Assembly (NCBI RefSeq): GCF_018130765.1
Contig: NZ_JAFCJZ010000003.1
Span: 186,001-250,000 of the forward strand
Reading direction: 5' to 3'
DNA length: 64,000 bases
Origin: Bradyrhizobium iriomotense
Lineage (GTDB): Bacteria; Pseudomonadota; Alphaproteobacteria; Rhizobiales; Xanthobacteraceae
Shown: piece after piece, positions 17,487-27,456 of the stretch
How positions within the stretch are numbered: the first letter of the stretch is position 1
Layout of the letters: each line of letters opens with the position of its first letter
Translations under genes and position numbers: made by a program
The notes under the pieces: generated by a model
Told to the model about the DNA's origin: nothing
Databases searched by the model: none
What the model saw: the letters and a program-made list of their open reading frames with translations, nothing else

Positions 17487-18761
17487 TCAGTGCAGTGCAG
17501 CGTGCTGGGCGACGTAGACAGCAGCTCCCGCCAGATAGCCCGCGAGCGCGGGCGGGGCGATGCGGCGGGCGTACCAGAGGAACTCGATCCGCTCGAGGCC
17601 CATGGCGGCAACGCCCGCGGCCGAACCGATGATCAGGATCGAGCCGCCGGTGCCGGCGCAATAGGCGATGAACTCCCAGATGAAGCTGTCCGGCGGATAA
17701 TGCGCGAGGTCGTACATGCCCATGGTCGCGGCGACCAGCGGCACGTTGTCGATAACGGCGCTGAGCAGACCGAGCACGACGACGATGACGTCCTGGCGGC
17801 CGATCGCGGCATCGAGCCAGCGCGCCAGCATCGACAGCAGGCCGGCATGCTCGAGGCAGGCGACCGCAAGCAGGATGCCGACGAAGAACACGACCGAGCT
17901 CATGTCGATCCGGGTCAGCGCGTGCACCAGCGTGAGAGGCTGGCGCACGTGTTCGTCCTTGTGGCGATGCACGATCTCGCCGACCAGCCAGAGCACGCCG
18001 AGCCCGAACAGGATGCCCATGAAGGGCGCCAGATGCGTGACCGCCTTGAAGGCCGGCACTGCGATCAGCGTGCCGAGCCCGAGATAGAACATCAGGTTGC
18101 GCTCGAACCGGGCGATGGCGTCACGGTCCTCCTTGCGTGGCGGCGCAATGCTCTTGCCCCGCCGCGAATAGCTGATCACCGCGAGGGGCAGGAGGAGGTT
18201 GACGAGGGATGCCGGAAACACCGAGGCCATGATGCGCAGCGGCGAGATTTGTCCGCCGATCCACAGCATCGTCGTGGTGACGTCGCCGATCACGGTCCAG
18301 GCGCCGCCGGCATTGGCGGCGATCACGATGATGGCAGCGAACACCAGGCGGTCGTCGCGGGCGCCGACCAGCTTCTGGATCAGCGAGATCATGACGATCG
18401 TGGTGGTGAGGTTGTCGAGGATTGCGCTCAGGAAGAAGGTGACGAAGCCGATCAGCCAGATCAGCGTGATCTGGCTTGTGGTGCGGATCAGGGAGGTGAT
18501 GACCTCGAAGCCGTCATGGGCGTCGATCACCTCGACGATCGTCATGGCGCCGATCAGGAAGAAGACGATCTGCGCGGTAGAGGCGACGGATTCGTCGAGC
18601 TGGCGGCCAACCAGCGCGTGGTCGCCCGTCGCAATCGCGTAGATGGTCCACAGCAGTCCCGCGCCGAGCAGCGCGGTGGCGCTCTTGTTGACGCGAAGCG
18701 GGTGCTCGAGCGCGATCGCCGCATAGGCAAGGACGAAGATGGCGGCGATCGCGATCAGCAA
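17487..18761 (-). CDS. nhaD: Na+/H+ antiporter, NhaD family
   Basis: 424 residues and about 12 membrane segments. The first helices (FVLAYAAIALEHPLRVNKSA), the paired AILDNLTTTIVMISLIQ and LLSAVIDNVPLVAATMGMY motifs (each with a D-N pair in a broken helix) and AANAGGAWTVIGDVTTTMLW are those of NhaD, which expels Na+ or Li+ in exchange for protons at alkaline pH. The normal family length is kept. 22 bp separate it from the upstream dehydrogenase gene on the same strand, so the two may share a transcript. Confidence 0.88.
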   Translation of the reverse strand: MLIAIAAIFVLAYAAIALEHPLRVNKSATALLGAGLLWTIYAIATGDHALVGRQLDESVASTAQIVFFLIGAMTIVEVIDAHDGFEVITSLIRTTSQITLIWLIGFVTFFLSAILDNLTTTIVMISLIQKLVGARDDRLVFAAIIVIAANAGGAWTVIGDVTTTMLWIGGQISPLRIMASVFPASLVNLLLPLAVISYSRRGKSIAPPRKEDRDAIARFERNLMFYLGLGTLIAVPAFKAVTHLAPFMGILFGLGVLWLVGEIVHRHKDEHVRQPLTLVHALTRIDMSSVVFFVGILLAVACLEHAGLLSMLARWLDAAIGRQDVIVVVLGLLSAVIDNVPLVAATMGMYDLAHYPPDSFIWEFIAYCAGTGGSILIIGSAAGVAAMGLERIEFLWYARRIAPPALAGYLAGAAVYVAQHAALH

Positions 18762-18783
18762 GGTGGTTTCAGATGGTCAGGCG

Positions 18784-19656
18784 TCAGCGATTGAGGCGGG
18801 CGAGCAGGCTCGACGTATCCCAGCGCTTGCCGCCCATCTTCTCGACCTCGGCGTAGAACTGGTCGACCAGCGCCGTCACCGGCAGATTGGCGCCGTTGCG
18901 GCGGGCTTCGGCGATCGCGATCGAGAGGTCCTTGCGCATCCATTCGACCGCGAAGCCGAAATCGTACTTGTTCTCGTTCATGGTCTTGTAGCGGTTTTCC
19001 ATCTGCCACGACTGCGCAGCGCCCTTCGAGATGGTCTCGATCACTGCGGCGACGTCGAGGCCGCTCTTCTTGGCGAAATGGATGCCCTCGGAAAGACCCT
19101 GCACGAGGCCCGCGATGCAGATCTGGTTGACCATCTTCGTCAGCTGGCCCGAGCCGGCGGGCCCGAGCAGCTTGCACATCCGCGCGTAGGCGCCTGTGAT
19201 GATCGGCTCGGCGCCGGCATAGACATCTTCAGCGCCGCCGCACATCACGGTCAGCACGCCGTTCTCGGCGCCGGCCTGGCCGCCGGAAACCGGCGCGTCG
19301 ATGAACTTGAAGCCGGCCTTGGTGGCGGCAGCATCGAGCTCGCGCGCGACCTCGGCGGAGGCGGTGGTGTGGTCGACGAAGGTTGCGCCCTTCTTCATGC
19401 CGGCGAATGCGCCGTCGGCGCCGATCGTGACCGAGCGCAGGTCATTGTCGTTGCCGACGCAGCACATCACGAAATCCTGGCCCTCGGCGGCGGCCTTCGG
19501 GGTGGCCGCGGTCTTGCCGCCGAACTTGTCCGCCCATTCCTTCGCCTTGGCCGCGGTGCGGTTGTAGACGGTGACCTCATGGCCCCCTTTTTTCACGAGG
19601 TGTCCGGCCATGGGGAAACCCATCACGCCGAGACCGAGGAAAGCGACTTTAGCCAT
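18784..19656 (-). CDS. Beta-hydroxyacid dehydrogenase (GarR/HIBADH family)
   Basis: 290 residues. Rossmann motif VAFLGLGVMGFPMAGHLV with NRT after strand 2, pointing to NADP preference. DAPVSGGQAGAENGVLTVMCGG is the substrate loop and LTKMVNQICIAGLVQGLSEG carries the catalytic Lys of this family (3-hydroxyisobutyrate dehydrogenase, tartronate semialdehyde reductase and relatives). The substrate cannot be told apart by eye. ATG 19656 is right at the conserved start. A second member of the same family is encoded at 41110-41982. Confidence 0.88.
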   Translation of the reverse strand: MAKVAFLGLGVMGFPMAGHLVKKGGHEVTVYNRTAAKAKEWADKFGGKTAATPKAAAEGQDFVMCCVGNDNDLRSVTIGADGAFAGMKKGATFVDHTTASAEVARELDAAATKAGFKFIDAPVSGGQAGAENGVLTVMCGGAEDVYAGAEPIITGAYARMCKLLGPAGSGQLTKMVNQICIAGLVQGLSEGIHFAKKSGLDVAAVIETISKGAAQSWQMENRYKTMNENKYDFGFAVEWMRKDLSIAIAEARRNGANLPVTALVDQFYAEVEKMGGKRWDTSSLLARLNR

Positions 19657-19853
19657 GTGTGGTACCTTGTCCGTAGCTTGGGTTTTACGGTTGTAGCCGG
19701 GCGGGGGGCGCCCAGGCGGCATCTTCGGGGTTCCGCCCTGGAGCGGATCGGGGCGCACCATAAACCCTTAAGGGCGGAGGGCAACGGCTTCGTTTGGCGC
19801 CCTCCTGTGCTAGGATGGCGGACCTCAAGAACTTCAAAACAAGGGAGCGAAAC

Positions 19854-20303
19854 ATGGGTGTGGGTTTGGGCGGCGTGAGCGTTGGCGTCCTCGATCATTT
19901 CAACATCCGGACCCGGAATCTGGCCGAGACGGTCCGCTTCTACGAGGACGTGCTGGGCCTGGAAAAAGGCGCCCGGCCGAATTTCGCCTTCCCGGGGGCC
20001 TGGATGTACAGCGAGGGCAAGCCGGTGGTGCACCTCGTCGATATTTCTCCGACCTCGGAGCCACAAAAGCCGGATTCCGGCGTTGTCCACCATGTCGCCT
20101 TCGTCAGCCGCGGGTTTGACGGCATGAAGCAGCGGCTGACGTCCAAAGGGATGAAGTTCGACTCCCGCCAGGTGCCCGGCGGCGACCTCTGGCAGATCTT
20201 CGTCCACGACCCCAACGGGGTCATGATCGAGCTCAATTACGAGGCGGCGAAGGAGCAGGGGGCTGCGCCCGCCGAGATGGCTGACGATATCGGCAGGCAG
20301 TAG
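19854..20303 (+). CDS. VOC (glyoxalase/bleomycin-resistance) superfamily protein
   Basis: 149 residues forming a single VOC unit: LDHFNIRTRNLAETVRFYED at the start supplies the first metal-ligand His, VVHHVAFVSRGFDGM another, and QIFVHDPNGVMIELNY the terminal Glu. These are metal-dependent lyases, isomerases or dioxygenases; the reaction here is unknown. ATG 19854 follows aagggagcg and was preferred over the longer frame. It is transcribed divergently from the dehydrogenase at 18784-19656 across a 197-bp gap. Confidence 0.85.
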   Translation: MGVGLGGVSVGVLDHFNIRTRNLAETVRFYEDVLGLEKGARPNFAFPGAWMYSEGKPVVHLVDISPTSEPQKPDSGVVHHVAFVSRGFDGMKQRLTSKGMKFDSRQVPGGDLWQIFVHDPNGVMIELNYEAAKEQGAAPAEMADDIGRQ

Positions 20304-20388
20304 CCTTTTGGTCGTTTCCGCTCTAATGGGGCATCCTGAAGCCTTGGGCCTGATCTGACCGGATCATGCCCCGTTTGGGAGATGCGCT

Positions 20389-21525
20389 TTGAGCGTGACG
20401 CAGCAACAGGTTCTCGACAGCCTCGCCCGGATCAAGTCGCCGCGCGGGGTTGCGCTCACCAATGCCAATGTGCTGAGCCCGATCAGCGCCTCCGACGGCA
20501 AGGTATTCTTCTCGATCAATGTCGATGCCGCCGAGGCGCGGACCTGGGAGCCCATCCGGGCCGAGGCCGAGGCCGCGGTGCGCAGCCTTGCCGGCGTCAC
20601 CACCGTGATGGTGGCGCTGACCGCCGAGCGCAAGCCAGGCTCCGCGCCGCCGCCGCCGCCAACGCCGAGCCGCGGCACGCCGGGCGTGCAGCCGGTCCAT
20701 GCTCACAAGCCGCCGCAGGGCGGCCAGTCGCCGATGGCGCGGCAGTCCGAAATTCCGGGCGTTGCCGCCGTCATCGCGGTCGCCTCCGGCAAGGGCGGCG
20801 TCGGCAAGTCGACCACTGCGCTCAACCTGGCGCTCGGCCTGCGCGACCTCGGCCTCAAGGTCGGGCTGCTCGATGCCGACATCTACGGCCCCTCGGTGCC
20901 GCGGCTGACCGGTCTGCGCGACAAGCCGGAACTGGATGGCGAGCGCAAGATGATTCCGCTGCGGCGCTTCGGCCTTGCCATCATGTCGATCGGCTTCCTG
21001 GTGGAAGAGGAGACCGCGATGATCTGGCGCGGGCCGATGGTGATGTCGGCGGTGACGCAGATGCTGCGCGACGTTGCGTGGGGCAAGCTCGACGTGCTCG
21101 TGGTCGATATGCCGCCCGGCACCGGCGATGCCCAGCTGACGCTGGCGCAGAACGTGCCGCTGAAGGGCGCCGTGATCGTCTCGACCCCGCAGGACCTGTC
21201 CCTGATCGACGCAAGGCGGGGGCTTGCGATGTTCAGGAAGGTCAACGTGCCCGTGCTCGGCATCGTCGAGAACATGAGCTATTTCCAGTGCCCGCATTGC
21301 GGCACGAAATCCGACATCTTCGGCCATGGCGGGGCGCGGCACGAGGCCGAGAAGCTCGGAGTCCCGTTCCTCGGCGAGATCCCCTTGCACATGGCGATTC
21401 GCGCCACCTCGGACGCCGGAAATCCGGTCGTCGACAGCGAGCCGGACGGCCCCCATGCGGCGATCTACCGCGCCATTGCGGGACAGGTCCGCGACCAGCT
21501 CAAGGGCGTGATCGCCGCGGCCTGA
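20389..21525 (+). CDS. apbC: Mrp/ApbC (NBP35-type) iron-sulphur cluster carrier ATPase
   Basis: 378 residues. N-terminal MIP18/DUF59 domain (about 1-90), a proline-rich linker, then a deviant Walker A P-loop VASGKGGVGKSTTALNLALG near 128-147, DADIYGPSVPRL and VVDMPPGTGDAQLTLAQ. The CPHCG motif near residue 303 binds the shared Fe-S cluster at the dimer interface. It carries Fe-S clusters to apoproteins in the cytosol. TTG start at 20389, directly followed by the conserved SVTQQQVLDSL. Stands alone. Confidence 0.93.
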   Translation: MSVTQQQVLDSLARIKSPRGVALTNANVLSPISASDGKVFFSINVDAAEARTWEPIRAEAEAAVRSLAGVTTVMVALTAERKPGSAPPPPPTPSRGTPGVQPVHAHKPPQGGQSPMARQSEIPGVAAVIAVASGKGGVGKSTTALNLALGLRDLGLKVGLLDADIYGPSVPRLTGLRDKPELDGERKMIPLRRFGLAIMSIGFLVEEETAMIWRGPMVMSAVTQMLRDVAWGKLDVLVVDMPPGTGDAQLTLAQNVPLKGAVIVSTPQDLSLIDARRGLAMFRKVNVPVLGIVENMSYFQCPHCGTKSDIFGHGGARHEAEKLGVPFLGEIPLHMAIRATSDAGNPVVDSEPDGPHAAIYRAIAGQVRDQLKGVIAAA

Positions 21526-21673
21526 AGCGGAGAGGCCAGTCCATCGGAACATGCGACTTTCGTAGAGCCCCGTCATGCCAATGTCGCGTTCCGAAAGGCG
21601 GGCTTCCGTGTTAAAGGCCCACGGCAGTCAAGCCCCTTCGGTTCGACGCGGCCTCAACGCGTCGCCGGAATGA

Positions 21674-22816
<1,143 letters not shown>

Positions 22817-22840
22817 TCTTTCGAACGAGTCGCAAGAGGG

Positions 22841-22875
22841 AAAAGCCCGGCCTCCAGGAGAGGTCGGGCTTTTTC
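22841..22875 (+). terminator. Rho-independent terminator of the TRAP binding-protein gene
   Basis: aaaagcccg-gcct, loop, aggt-cgggcttttt: a GC-rich stem of about 12 pairs followed by a T run, 25 bp after the stop. Confidence 0.88.
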
Positions 22876-22904
22876 TTTTGCCGCGACGTGTCCGAAGGGC
22901 CAAA

Positions 22905-23112
22905 CAAAAAAATATCGAAAACAACCCCATGCACAGTAGAGGCGGGGTGGAGCGACGTTGTTCGGTGGATGCTGCCAACGGTTTGACGGATCGGGGCAAA
23001 TCGGCTGGAGAGGCACAATCGTGGCGCAGCCGATTCGCTGCGCTCGCAATGACGGCGGATGGAGCTGGGCTCAGCCGAGCAACGAAGCCGTTTTGACTCG
23101 TCGGGCAAAACA
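22905..23112. repeat. Probable dispersed Bradyrhizobium intergenic repeat
   Basis: Contains a block aaatatcgaaaacaacccca that I recognise as recurring between genes in Bradyrhizobium. Two diverged copies of a short unit follow: ttgacggatcggggcaaat at 22984 and ttgactcgtcgggcaaaac at 23094. No gene is seen. Recurrence elsewhere is from memory and needs a genome search. Confidence 0.4.
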
Positions 23113-23120
23113 GTGGCAGA

Positions 23121-23528
23121 ATGTCATCGTCGTATAATCCGAAATCGGTAGATGGTGCCGATCCCCAGGAAATGACGATGAGCTTCAATCCCGATGACGT
23201 TCAACGCGCGCTGCGCAAGGCATGGTCGCTGTCGACTTCCAGCCAATGGACGGTGGACAATCCGGCGGCGGGGCAATGCAACGTCACGTCGCTGCTGATC
23301 CACGATCTCTTTGGCGGTGACCTGCTGAAAACGCCTCTGCCGGCCGGCGACCATTTCTACAATCGGATCGACGGTAAGCGGTACGACTTCACGGCGAGCC
23401 AGTTCGATCAGCCGATCGTTTACGTGGACGTGCTCACAGATCGGGTCGACGCGGAGCGGGGAGCGACACACGATGAGCTGGCTCAACTCAGGGCGGCATT
23501 TCGGAAGCACCACATCACATCAGCTTAG
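23121..23528 (+). CDS. YunG-like conserved hypothetical protein
   Basis: Up to 135 residues. WSLSTSSQWTVDNPAAGQCN, then VTSLLIHDLFGGDLLKT and HFYNRIDGKRYDFTASQF, match a widespread small family (YunG-like) with an invariant Q-C-N-V-T and a conserved H-F/Y-N; the arrangement recalls a Cys-His hydrolase fold but no activity is established. ATG 23178 or 23172 (preceded by ccagga) is a more likely start than 23121, which would give 116-118 residues. Single gene. Confidence 0.7.
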   Translation: MSSSYNPKSVDGADPQEMTMSFNPDDVQRALRKAWSLSTSSQWTVDNPAAGQCNVTSLLIHDLFGGDLLKTPLPAGDHFYNRIDGKRYDFTASQFDQPIVYVDVLTDRVDAERGATHDELAQLRAAFRKHHITSA

Positions 23529-23831
23529 AGACTGCGACGGCTTTCAAGCGCTAACCATCAGCTTCCTTGCAGAAGACGTATGGATCTCGCTGAGTTCGCG
23601 TGGCGCCACAGGCTTCCGAACCTATCCGGGCGTGCGGGGCTCGATGCCCACCATCTCGACGTGAGTGCGGTACGTATTTTTTCGGTGTTCCTTTCCCGGA
23701 ACGATCAGGCTATCGGAATCCCGCAATCGGGCTGAAGTCGCGGCGGCATCACCACCGCCGTTCCGGCATCACGGGACGGTATACCGGACCCAACAAGTCC
23801 CGACGGGAATTCAACCTTCATCGAATACGGC

Positions 23832-23856
23832 GGCTCTCGATCCTCGATCGAGAGCC
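23832..23856. promoter_or_regulatory. Perfect 11-bp inverted repeat before the MarR gene
   Basis: ggctctcgatc, 3-base loop, gatcgagagcc, ending 34 bp before the MarR-type start at 23891. There is no T run, so a terminator is unlikely. A symmetrical site of this size fits an autoregulatory operator. The rest of 23529-23890 holds a 51-codon frame (23580-23735) of no known family and nothing else I can support. Confidence 0.6.
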
Positions 23857-23890
23857 AGGACGGCCGTTGCCTGGGGATTTATCAGTGACA

Positions 23891-24448
23891 ATGGCAATTG
23901 AGATTTTACAGCTCCTGGTGCAATCGGCCGACAATTGGCTTTTTGAAGGCAGTCTTTCGGGTCTGAGCGATCGGGAATGGATGGCCTTGCGCTATCTCGC
24001 CCGCGCAAACAGGTTTTCGCGGACGCCGAGCGCTCTTGCCGGCTTCCTGGGCACGACCCGCAGCGCCGCATCGCAGATTGCCGCCGTGCTGCAGAGCAAG
24101 GGGTTGATGGTCCGCAAGCCAGTTGCAGAGGACAAGCGCTCGATTGCACTCTGTCTCACGGGAGCAGGCGAGAGATTCCTCGAGCATGATCCGATGAACG
24201 CTCTGCGAGATCGGCTTGTGGCACTTGATGTCACCGATCGATCTCAGCTGCGCGATACGCTTCGCCGCCTCCTGGACGGCCTCGATGTTGCCAAGCGCCG
24301 TCATCATGCCGACGTTTGTACTGGGTGCATGTTCCTGATCGAGAGGGGAGAGGGGAAGGACCGACATTTCAGGTGCCAATTCTTTCGGAAAGCCATCGCC
24401 CAAAAGGACACGACCCAGCTTTGCGCCTATTTCGAGGAACGGAGCTAG
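23891..24448 (+). CDS. MarR-type regulator with a C-terminal cysteine cluster
   Basis: 185 residues. The winged helix lies at about 25-110: LSDREWMALRYLARANRFSR, LAGFLGTTRSAASQIAAVLQ as recognition helices, and KPVAEDKRSIALCLTGAG as wing. It is followed by a dimerising helix. Unusually, the last 45 residues hold VCTGCMFLIERGEGKDRHFR with C-x2-C, then CQFF and LCAYFEE, four cysteines that could bind a metal, a cluster or act as a redox switch. ATG 23891 (or GTG 23885) was chosen because the frame upstream has no family resemblance and a palindrome lies there. Target genes unknown. Confidence 0.8.
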   Translation: MAIEILQLLVQSADNWLFEGSLSGLSDREWMALRYLARANRFSRTPSALAGFLGTTRSAASQIAAVLQSKGLMVRKPVAEDKRSIALCLTGAGERFLEHDPMNALRDRLVALDVTDRSQLRDTLRRLLDGLDVAKRRHHADVCTGCMFLIERGEGKDRHFRCQFFRKAIAQKDTTQLCAYFEERS

Positions 24449-24489
24449 AGCGGAATGGCTCTAAATTGAATCGACTGGCCGCGGGCTCG

Positions 24490-24656
24490 TTCGAGCTTCT
24501 CCCGCTTGCGGGAGACGTCGGCATAGGCGGCCTTTGGGCACCGTTCTATAGGACGCCGATGCTTCGCATCGGCTATGGCGCCGGGTGGGGTTCTCTCCAC
24601 ACAGGGGTTCTCGCTTGTGGAGACACCCTCTTCCCGTAAGCGGGAGAGGGAGCGCA
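24490..24656. repeat. Mosaic hairpin repeat element
   Basis: A chain of palindromes: tctcccgcttgcgggaga (24498-24515), gccgatgcttcgcatcggc (24555-24573), tctccaca...tgtggaga (around 24593-24623), and ccctcttcccg...cgggagaggg (24626-24650). The outer two also pair with each other. It belongs in style with the two 150-bp elements at 35957 and 37480. Non-coding. Confidence 0.65.
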
Positions 24657-24771
24657 CCTCCTTCGTTGCGTGCCACCGCGAGGAAGGCGAGGAGATCGCC
24701 GGTTTCGTCCCGGTTCATTAATTAGCCCAGCCAATAACTGCATTCGAAATCTATCGCCTAATCAGGGGCGC

Positions 24772-24948
24772 GCGGAAGCTCTAGGGTATCTCTCGCAAGG
24801 GCTCGCAAGCCCTGCGCTCGGACTGATTGCGATAGGCGCGCGGCTCAACACCGTGTTTCTCGTCAGCGCCATGACCGTGCTCTGCGCCGCGCTCGTCGCC
24901 TGGTGGCTGATCGTGCACCCCACAACATTGGAAGGACCCTCGCGATGA
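24772..24948 (+). pseudogene. C-terminal remnant of an MFS transporter
   Basis: The frame reads EALGYLSQGLASPALGLIAI then VFLVSAMTVLCAALVAWWLI and ends LEGPSR, which looks like the last two helices of an MFS permease, with no gene upstream (a stop-rich, repeat-containing stretch). Its stop overlaps the next ATG as ATGA, so the lost permease was the first gene of the operon that now begins at 24945. Confidence 0.55.
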
Positions 24949-25724
24949 AGCTGCTCGCAGTCACGCTGTTTTCATTTTGCCTGTTTGCCGGCGACGTGAG
25001 CGCCGCCAGCGAGGTACAAGGAGCCGATCTCATGTCGAGGCCTGAAGACGTCCGCGCCGTCGCGCCCGCGCTCGAAAGTTTTGCGCAGAAGGTTCTCAAG
25101 GACGATCTCTGGAAGCGGCCGGGGCTCTCGGTTCGGGACCGCAGCATCGCCACCGTCGCGGCGCTCATCGCCCGAAATCAGACGGTGGAACTGCCGGCCT
25201 ATCTCGGTCTTGCGCTCGACAGCGGCGTGAAGCCGTCCGAGATCTCCGAGATCATCACGCATCTGGCCTTCTACACCGGCTGGGCGAATGCGATGGGGGC
25301 GATCCCGGCGGCGAGGGACGCGTTCAGGAGCCGCAATATCGGCGCCGATCAGCTTCCGCCGGCGTCGGGGCCGCAGCTTCCGCTCGACGAAGCCGCGGAG
25401 AAGCAGCGGGCGAGCCGGGTCGGCGAGCAGTTCGGACAGATCACGCCGAGCCTCGTGCAATACACGACGGACGTGCTGTTCCGTGATCTCTGGCTGCGAC
25501 CGGGGCTGGCGCCGCGCGATCGCAGCCTCGTCAACGTGAGTGCGCTGATCGCGACCGGCCAGGTCGCGCAGATCACCTATCATTTGAACCGGGCGATGGA
25601 TAACGGGTTGACGCGTGAGGAGGCCGGCGAGGTGCTCGGGCATCTCGCCTTCTACGCCGGCTGGCCCAGCGCGTTCTCCGCAGCGCCGGTCGTCAAGGAC
25701 GTCATCGAGAAGCGTCCGCATTGA
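24945..25724 (+). CDS. Exported tandem carboxymuconolactone-decarboxylase-like protein
   Basis: 259 residues: signal peptide [20 protein letters not shown], then two CMD (AhpD-like) domains at about 25-125 and 150-255. Each has [20 protein letters not shown] or [20 protein letters not shown] and [12 protein letters not shown] or [12 protein letters not shown]. The internal duplication is clear. AhpD-type CxxC cysteines are absent, so a peroxidase role is unlikely. CMD proteins beside cupin and SDR genes are common, but the reaction is unknown. Start overlaps the stop of the MFS remnant. Confidence 0.82.
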   Translation: MKLLAVTLFSFCLFAGDVSAASEVQGADLMSRPEDVRAVAPALESFAQKVLKDDLWKRPGLSVRDRSIATVAALIARNQTVELPAYLGLALDSGVKPSEISEIITHLAFYTGWANAMGAIPAARDAFRSRNIGADQLPPASGPQLPLDEAAEKQRASRVGEQFGQITPSLVQYTTDVLFRDLWLRPGLAPRDRSLVNVSALIATGQVAQITYHLNRAMDNGLTREEAGEVLGHLAFYAGWPSAFSAAPVVKDVIEKRPH

Positions 25725-25737
25725 AGGAAGCCGGGCC

Positions 25738-26238
25738 ATGCCTCATGTCACACGCAGGGCCGCGCTGATCGGCGGCGCCGCTGCGATCGGATTTCACCGG
25801 CCGCTTGCGGCCGCAGCACAGAAGGAACCTGACATGGACATCGACATCAAACGAAACGGATCGCGCCCCTCTCAGAAGGGCCCGGCCGACTGGTTCACCG
25901 GAACGGTGCGCATCGATCCGCTGTTCCAGGCGCCCGATCCCGCGCGCGTGGCGGCCGGCCAGGTGACGTTCGAACCGGGCGCCCGAACGGCCTGGCATAC
26001 GCACCCGCTCGGCCAGACCCTGATCGTCACCGCCGGTCTCGGCTGGGTGCAGCGGGAGGGCGGCCCGATCGAGGAGATCCGGCCCGGCGACGTCGTGTGG
26101 TTTCCGCCGGGACTGAAGCACTGGCACGGGGCCTCGCCGACGACGGCGATGACGCACATCGCCATCCAGGAATCCCTCGGCGGCAAAACCGTTGACTGGA
26201 TGGAGAAGGTCAGCGACGAACAATATCGCAGGGGATAG
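25738..26238 (+). CDS. Cupin-domain protein with a Tat-like leader
   Basis: 166 residues. [20 protein letters not shown] looks like a twin-arginine or Sec leader; the cupin follows with both motifs: [21 protein letters not shown] (two His, and Gln in place of the usual Glu) and [19 protein letters not shown] (third His). A divalent metal is expected. Typically encoded with CMD proteins, as here (13 bp gap). ATG at the internal MDIDIK would give a cytosolic form without the leader. Confidence 0.85.
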   Translation: MPHVTRRAALIGGAAAIGFHRPLAAAAQKEPDMDIDIKRNGSRPSQKGPADWFTGTVRIDPLFQAPDPARVAAGQVTFEPGARTAWHTHPLGQTLIVTAGLGWVQREGGPIEEIRPGDVVWFPPGLKHWHGASPTTAMTHIAIQESLGGKTVDWMEKVSDEQYRRG

Positions 26239-26286
26239 CGCGCAGAGCCGTTACATCCGGCTGCGTTCTGGATCAGGGAGCAGCGC

Positions 26287-27060
26287 ATGGCGATCGTCTT
26301 CATCACCGGCAGCACGGATGGACTCGGCCGGGCGGCGGCGCAATCGCTGCTCGATCAGGGACACCGCGTGGTGCTGCACGCGCGATCGGCCGAGCGCGCC
26401 GCGGCGGTCGCGGACTTCGCCGCGCATGCCGCGGGCATCGTGGTCGGCGATCTCAGGAGCGCCGTCGAGACGAAGAACATCGCGGACCAGGTCAACGCGA
26501 TCGGGCGCATGGACGCGATCATCCACAATGCCGGCGTCTACACCGAGCGGAGCCGCGGCCCGACCGCGGAGGGCCATGCCGGCACGCTGGCGATCAACAC
26601 GCTAGCGCCGTACCTGCTGACGGCCCTGATCGCGCGGCCGAAGCGGCTGGTCTATCTCAGCAGCGGCCTGCATCGCGGCGGCGAGGGCTCATTGCGCGAC
26701 CTCGACTGGACCCAGCGAAGCTGGGATGCGGCACAGGCCTATGCCGAAAGCAAACTGCACGCGGTCGCGCTGGCTTACGCGCTGGCACGGCGCTGGCCGC
26801 ATGTCCTCTGCAATGCGGTCGATCCCGGCTGGGTGCGCACCAGAATGGGCGGTGCGGGTGCCCCCGTGGATCTCGACACCGGACAGCGCACGCAGTCCTG
26901 GCTCGCCGTCAGCGAGGAACCGGCCGCGATGGTCAGCGGCCGCTACTGGCATCACCTGCGGCAGGAGCAGCCGGCCGGTGAGGCGACCGACCCGGCATTC
27001 CAGGACGCGCTCATCGCCAGGCTGGGCGAGCTGACGGGCGTGCAGCTTCCGGTGGCGTAG
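26287..27060 (+). CDS. Short-chain dehydrogenase/reductase
   Basis: 257 residues. Classical SDR motifs: FITGSTDGLGRAAAQSLLDQ (T-G-x3-G-x-G), IIHNAGVYTE (N-A-G), then a Ser in VYLSSGLHRG and Y-A-E-S-K in QAYAESKLHAVAL as the catalytic Ser-Tyr-Lys. VDPGWVRTRMGG follows as usual. It reduces or oxidises a carbonyl/alcohol with NAD(P). 48 bp after the cupin gene; likely the last gene of the CMD-cupin-SDR unit. Confidence 0.88.
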   Translation: MAIVFITGSTDGLGRAAAQSLLDQGHRVVLHARSAERAAAVADFAAHAAGIVVGDLRSAVETKNIADQVNAIGRMDAIIHNAGVYTERSRGPTAEGHAGTLAINTLAPYLLTALIARPKRLVYLSSGLHRGGEGSLRDLDWTQRSWDAAQAYAESKLHAVALAYALARRWPHVLCNAVDPGWVRTRMGGAGAPVDLDTGQRTQSWLAVSEEPAAMVSGRYWHHLRQEQPAGEATDPAFQDALIARLGELTGVQLPVA

Positions 27061-27456
27061 CCTGCAACTCACACGCTCCAAACCACGCGCGGGATCAATA
27101 AAGCGGGAGATGTGAAACGGCTCACAATCGTGCCGGGGAATTGGCTCTAGAAAAGCCCAGGAGCCGGCAAGCTTTTCGCTCTGCGCCGATGGCCGCGATG
27201 CGGTGCGCCAGCTGCGGCTGGCGCGCAAGCCACGGTTCCGCGTCGTTTTGACGATCATTCGATTGGATTTCAATCGGGCGCCCACCATGGACGGTGAGCG
27301 TCCTGGACGGAAAACAGACCGGCAGGATGCCGGCACCGCAGGATGCGGAGAACAGCGCCGGCTCGATTCGCCCGTTGCGCGCTTTTCTGTCCGGTATAGA
27401 CTTTGAGTAGGCGTGAGGTTTTTTGCGCCGGCTGTTGCGCGGCTGAGGGTTGCGTC
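27061..27456. other. Intergenic stretch before the CHAT operon
   Basis: No gene seen. It separates the SDR gene from the CHAT operon and should contain that operon's promoter. A tatagact sequence at about 27395 could be a -10 element; if so the transcript starts near 27407 and translation at GTG 27457 rather than TTG 27403. Confidence 0.4.

Noticed and set aside
17490..18794. 434-codon plus-strand frame opposite nhaD
   Set aside because: Extremely Asp/Arg/His-rich, mirrored from the hydrophobic codons of the antiporter.
23580..23735. 51-codon frame upstream of the MarR gene
   Set aside because: No ribosome binding site of note and no family match; left as unassigned.
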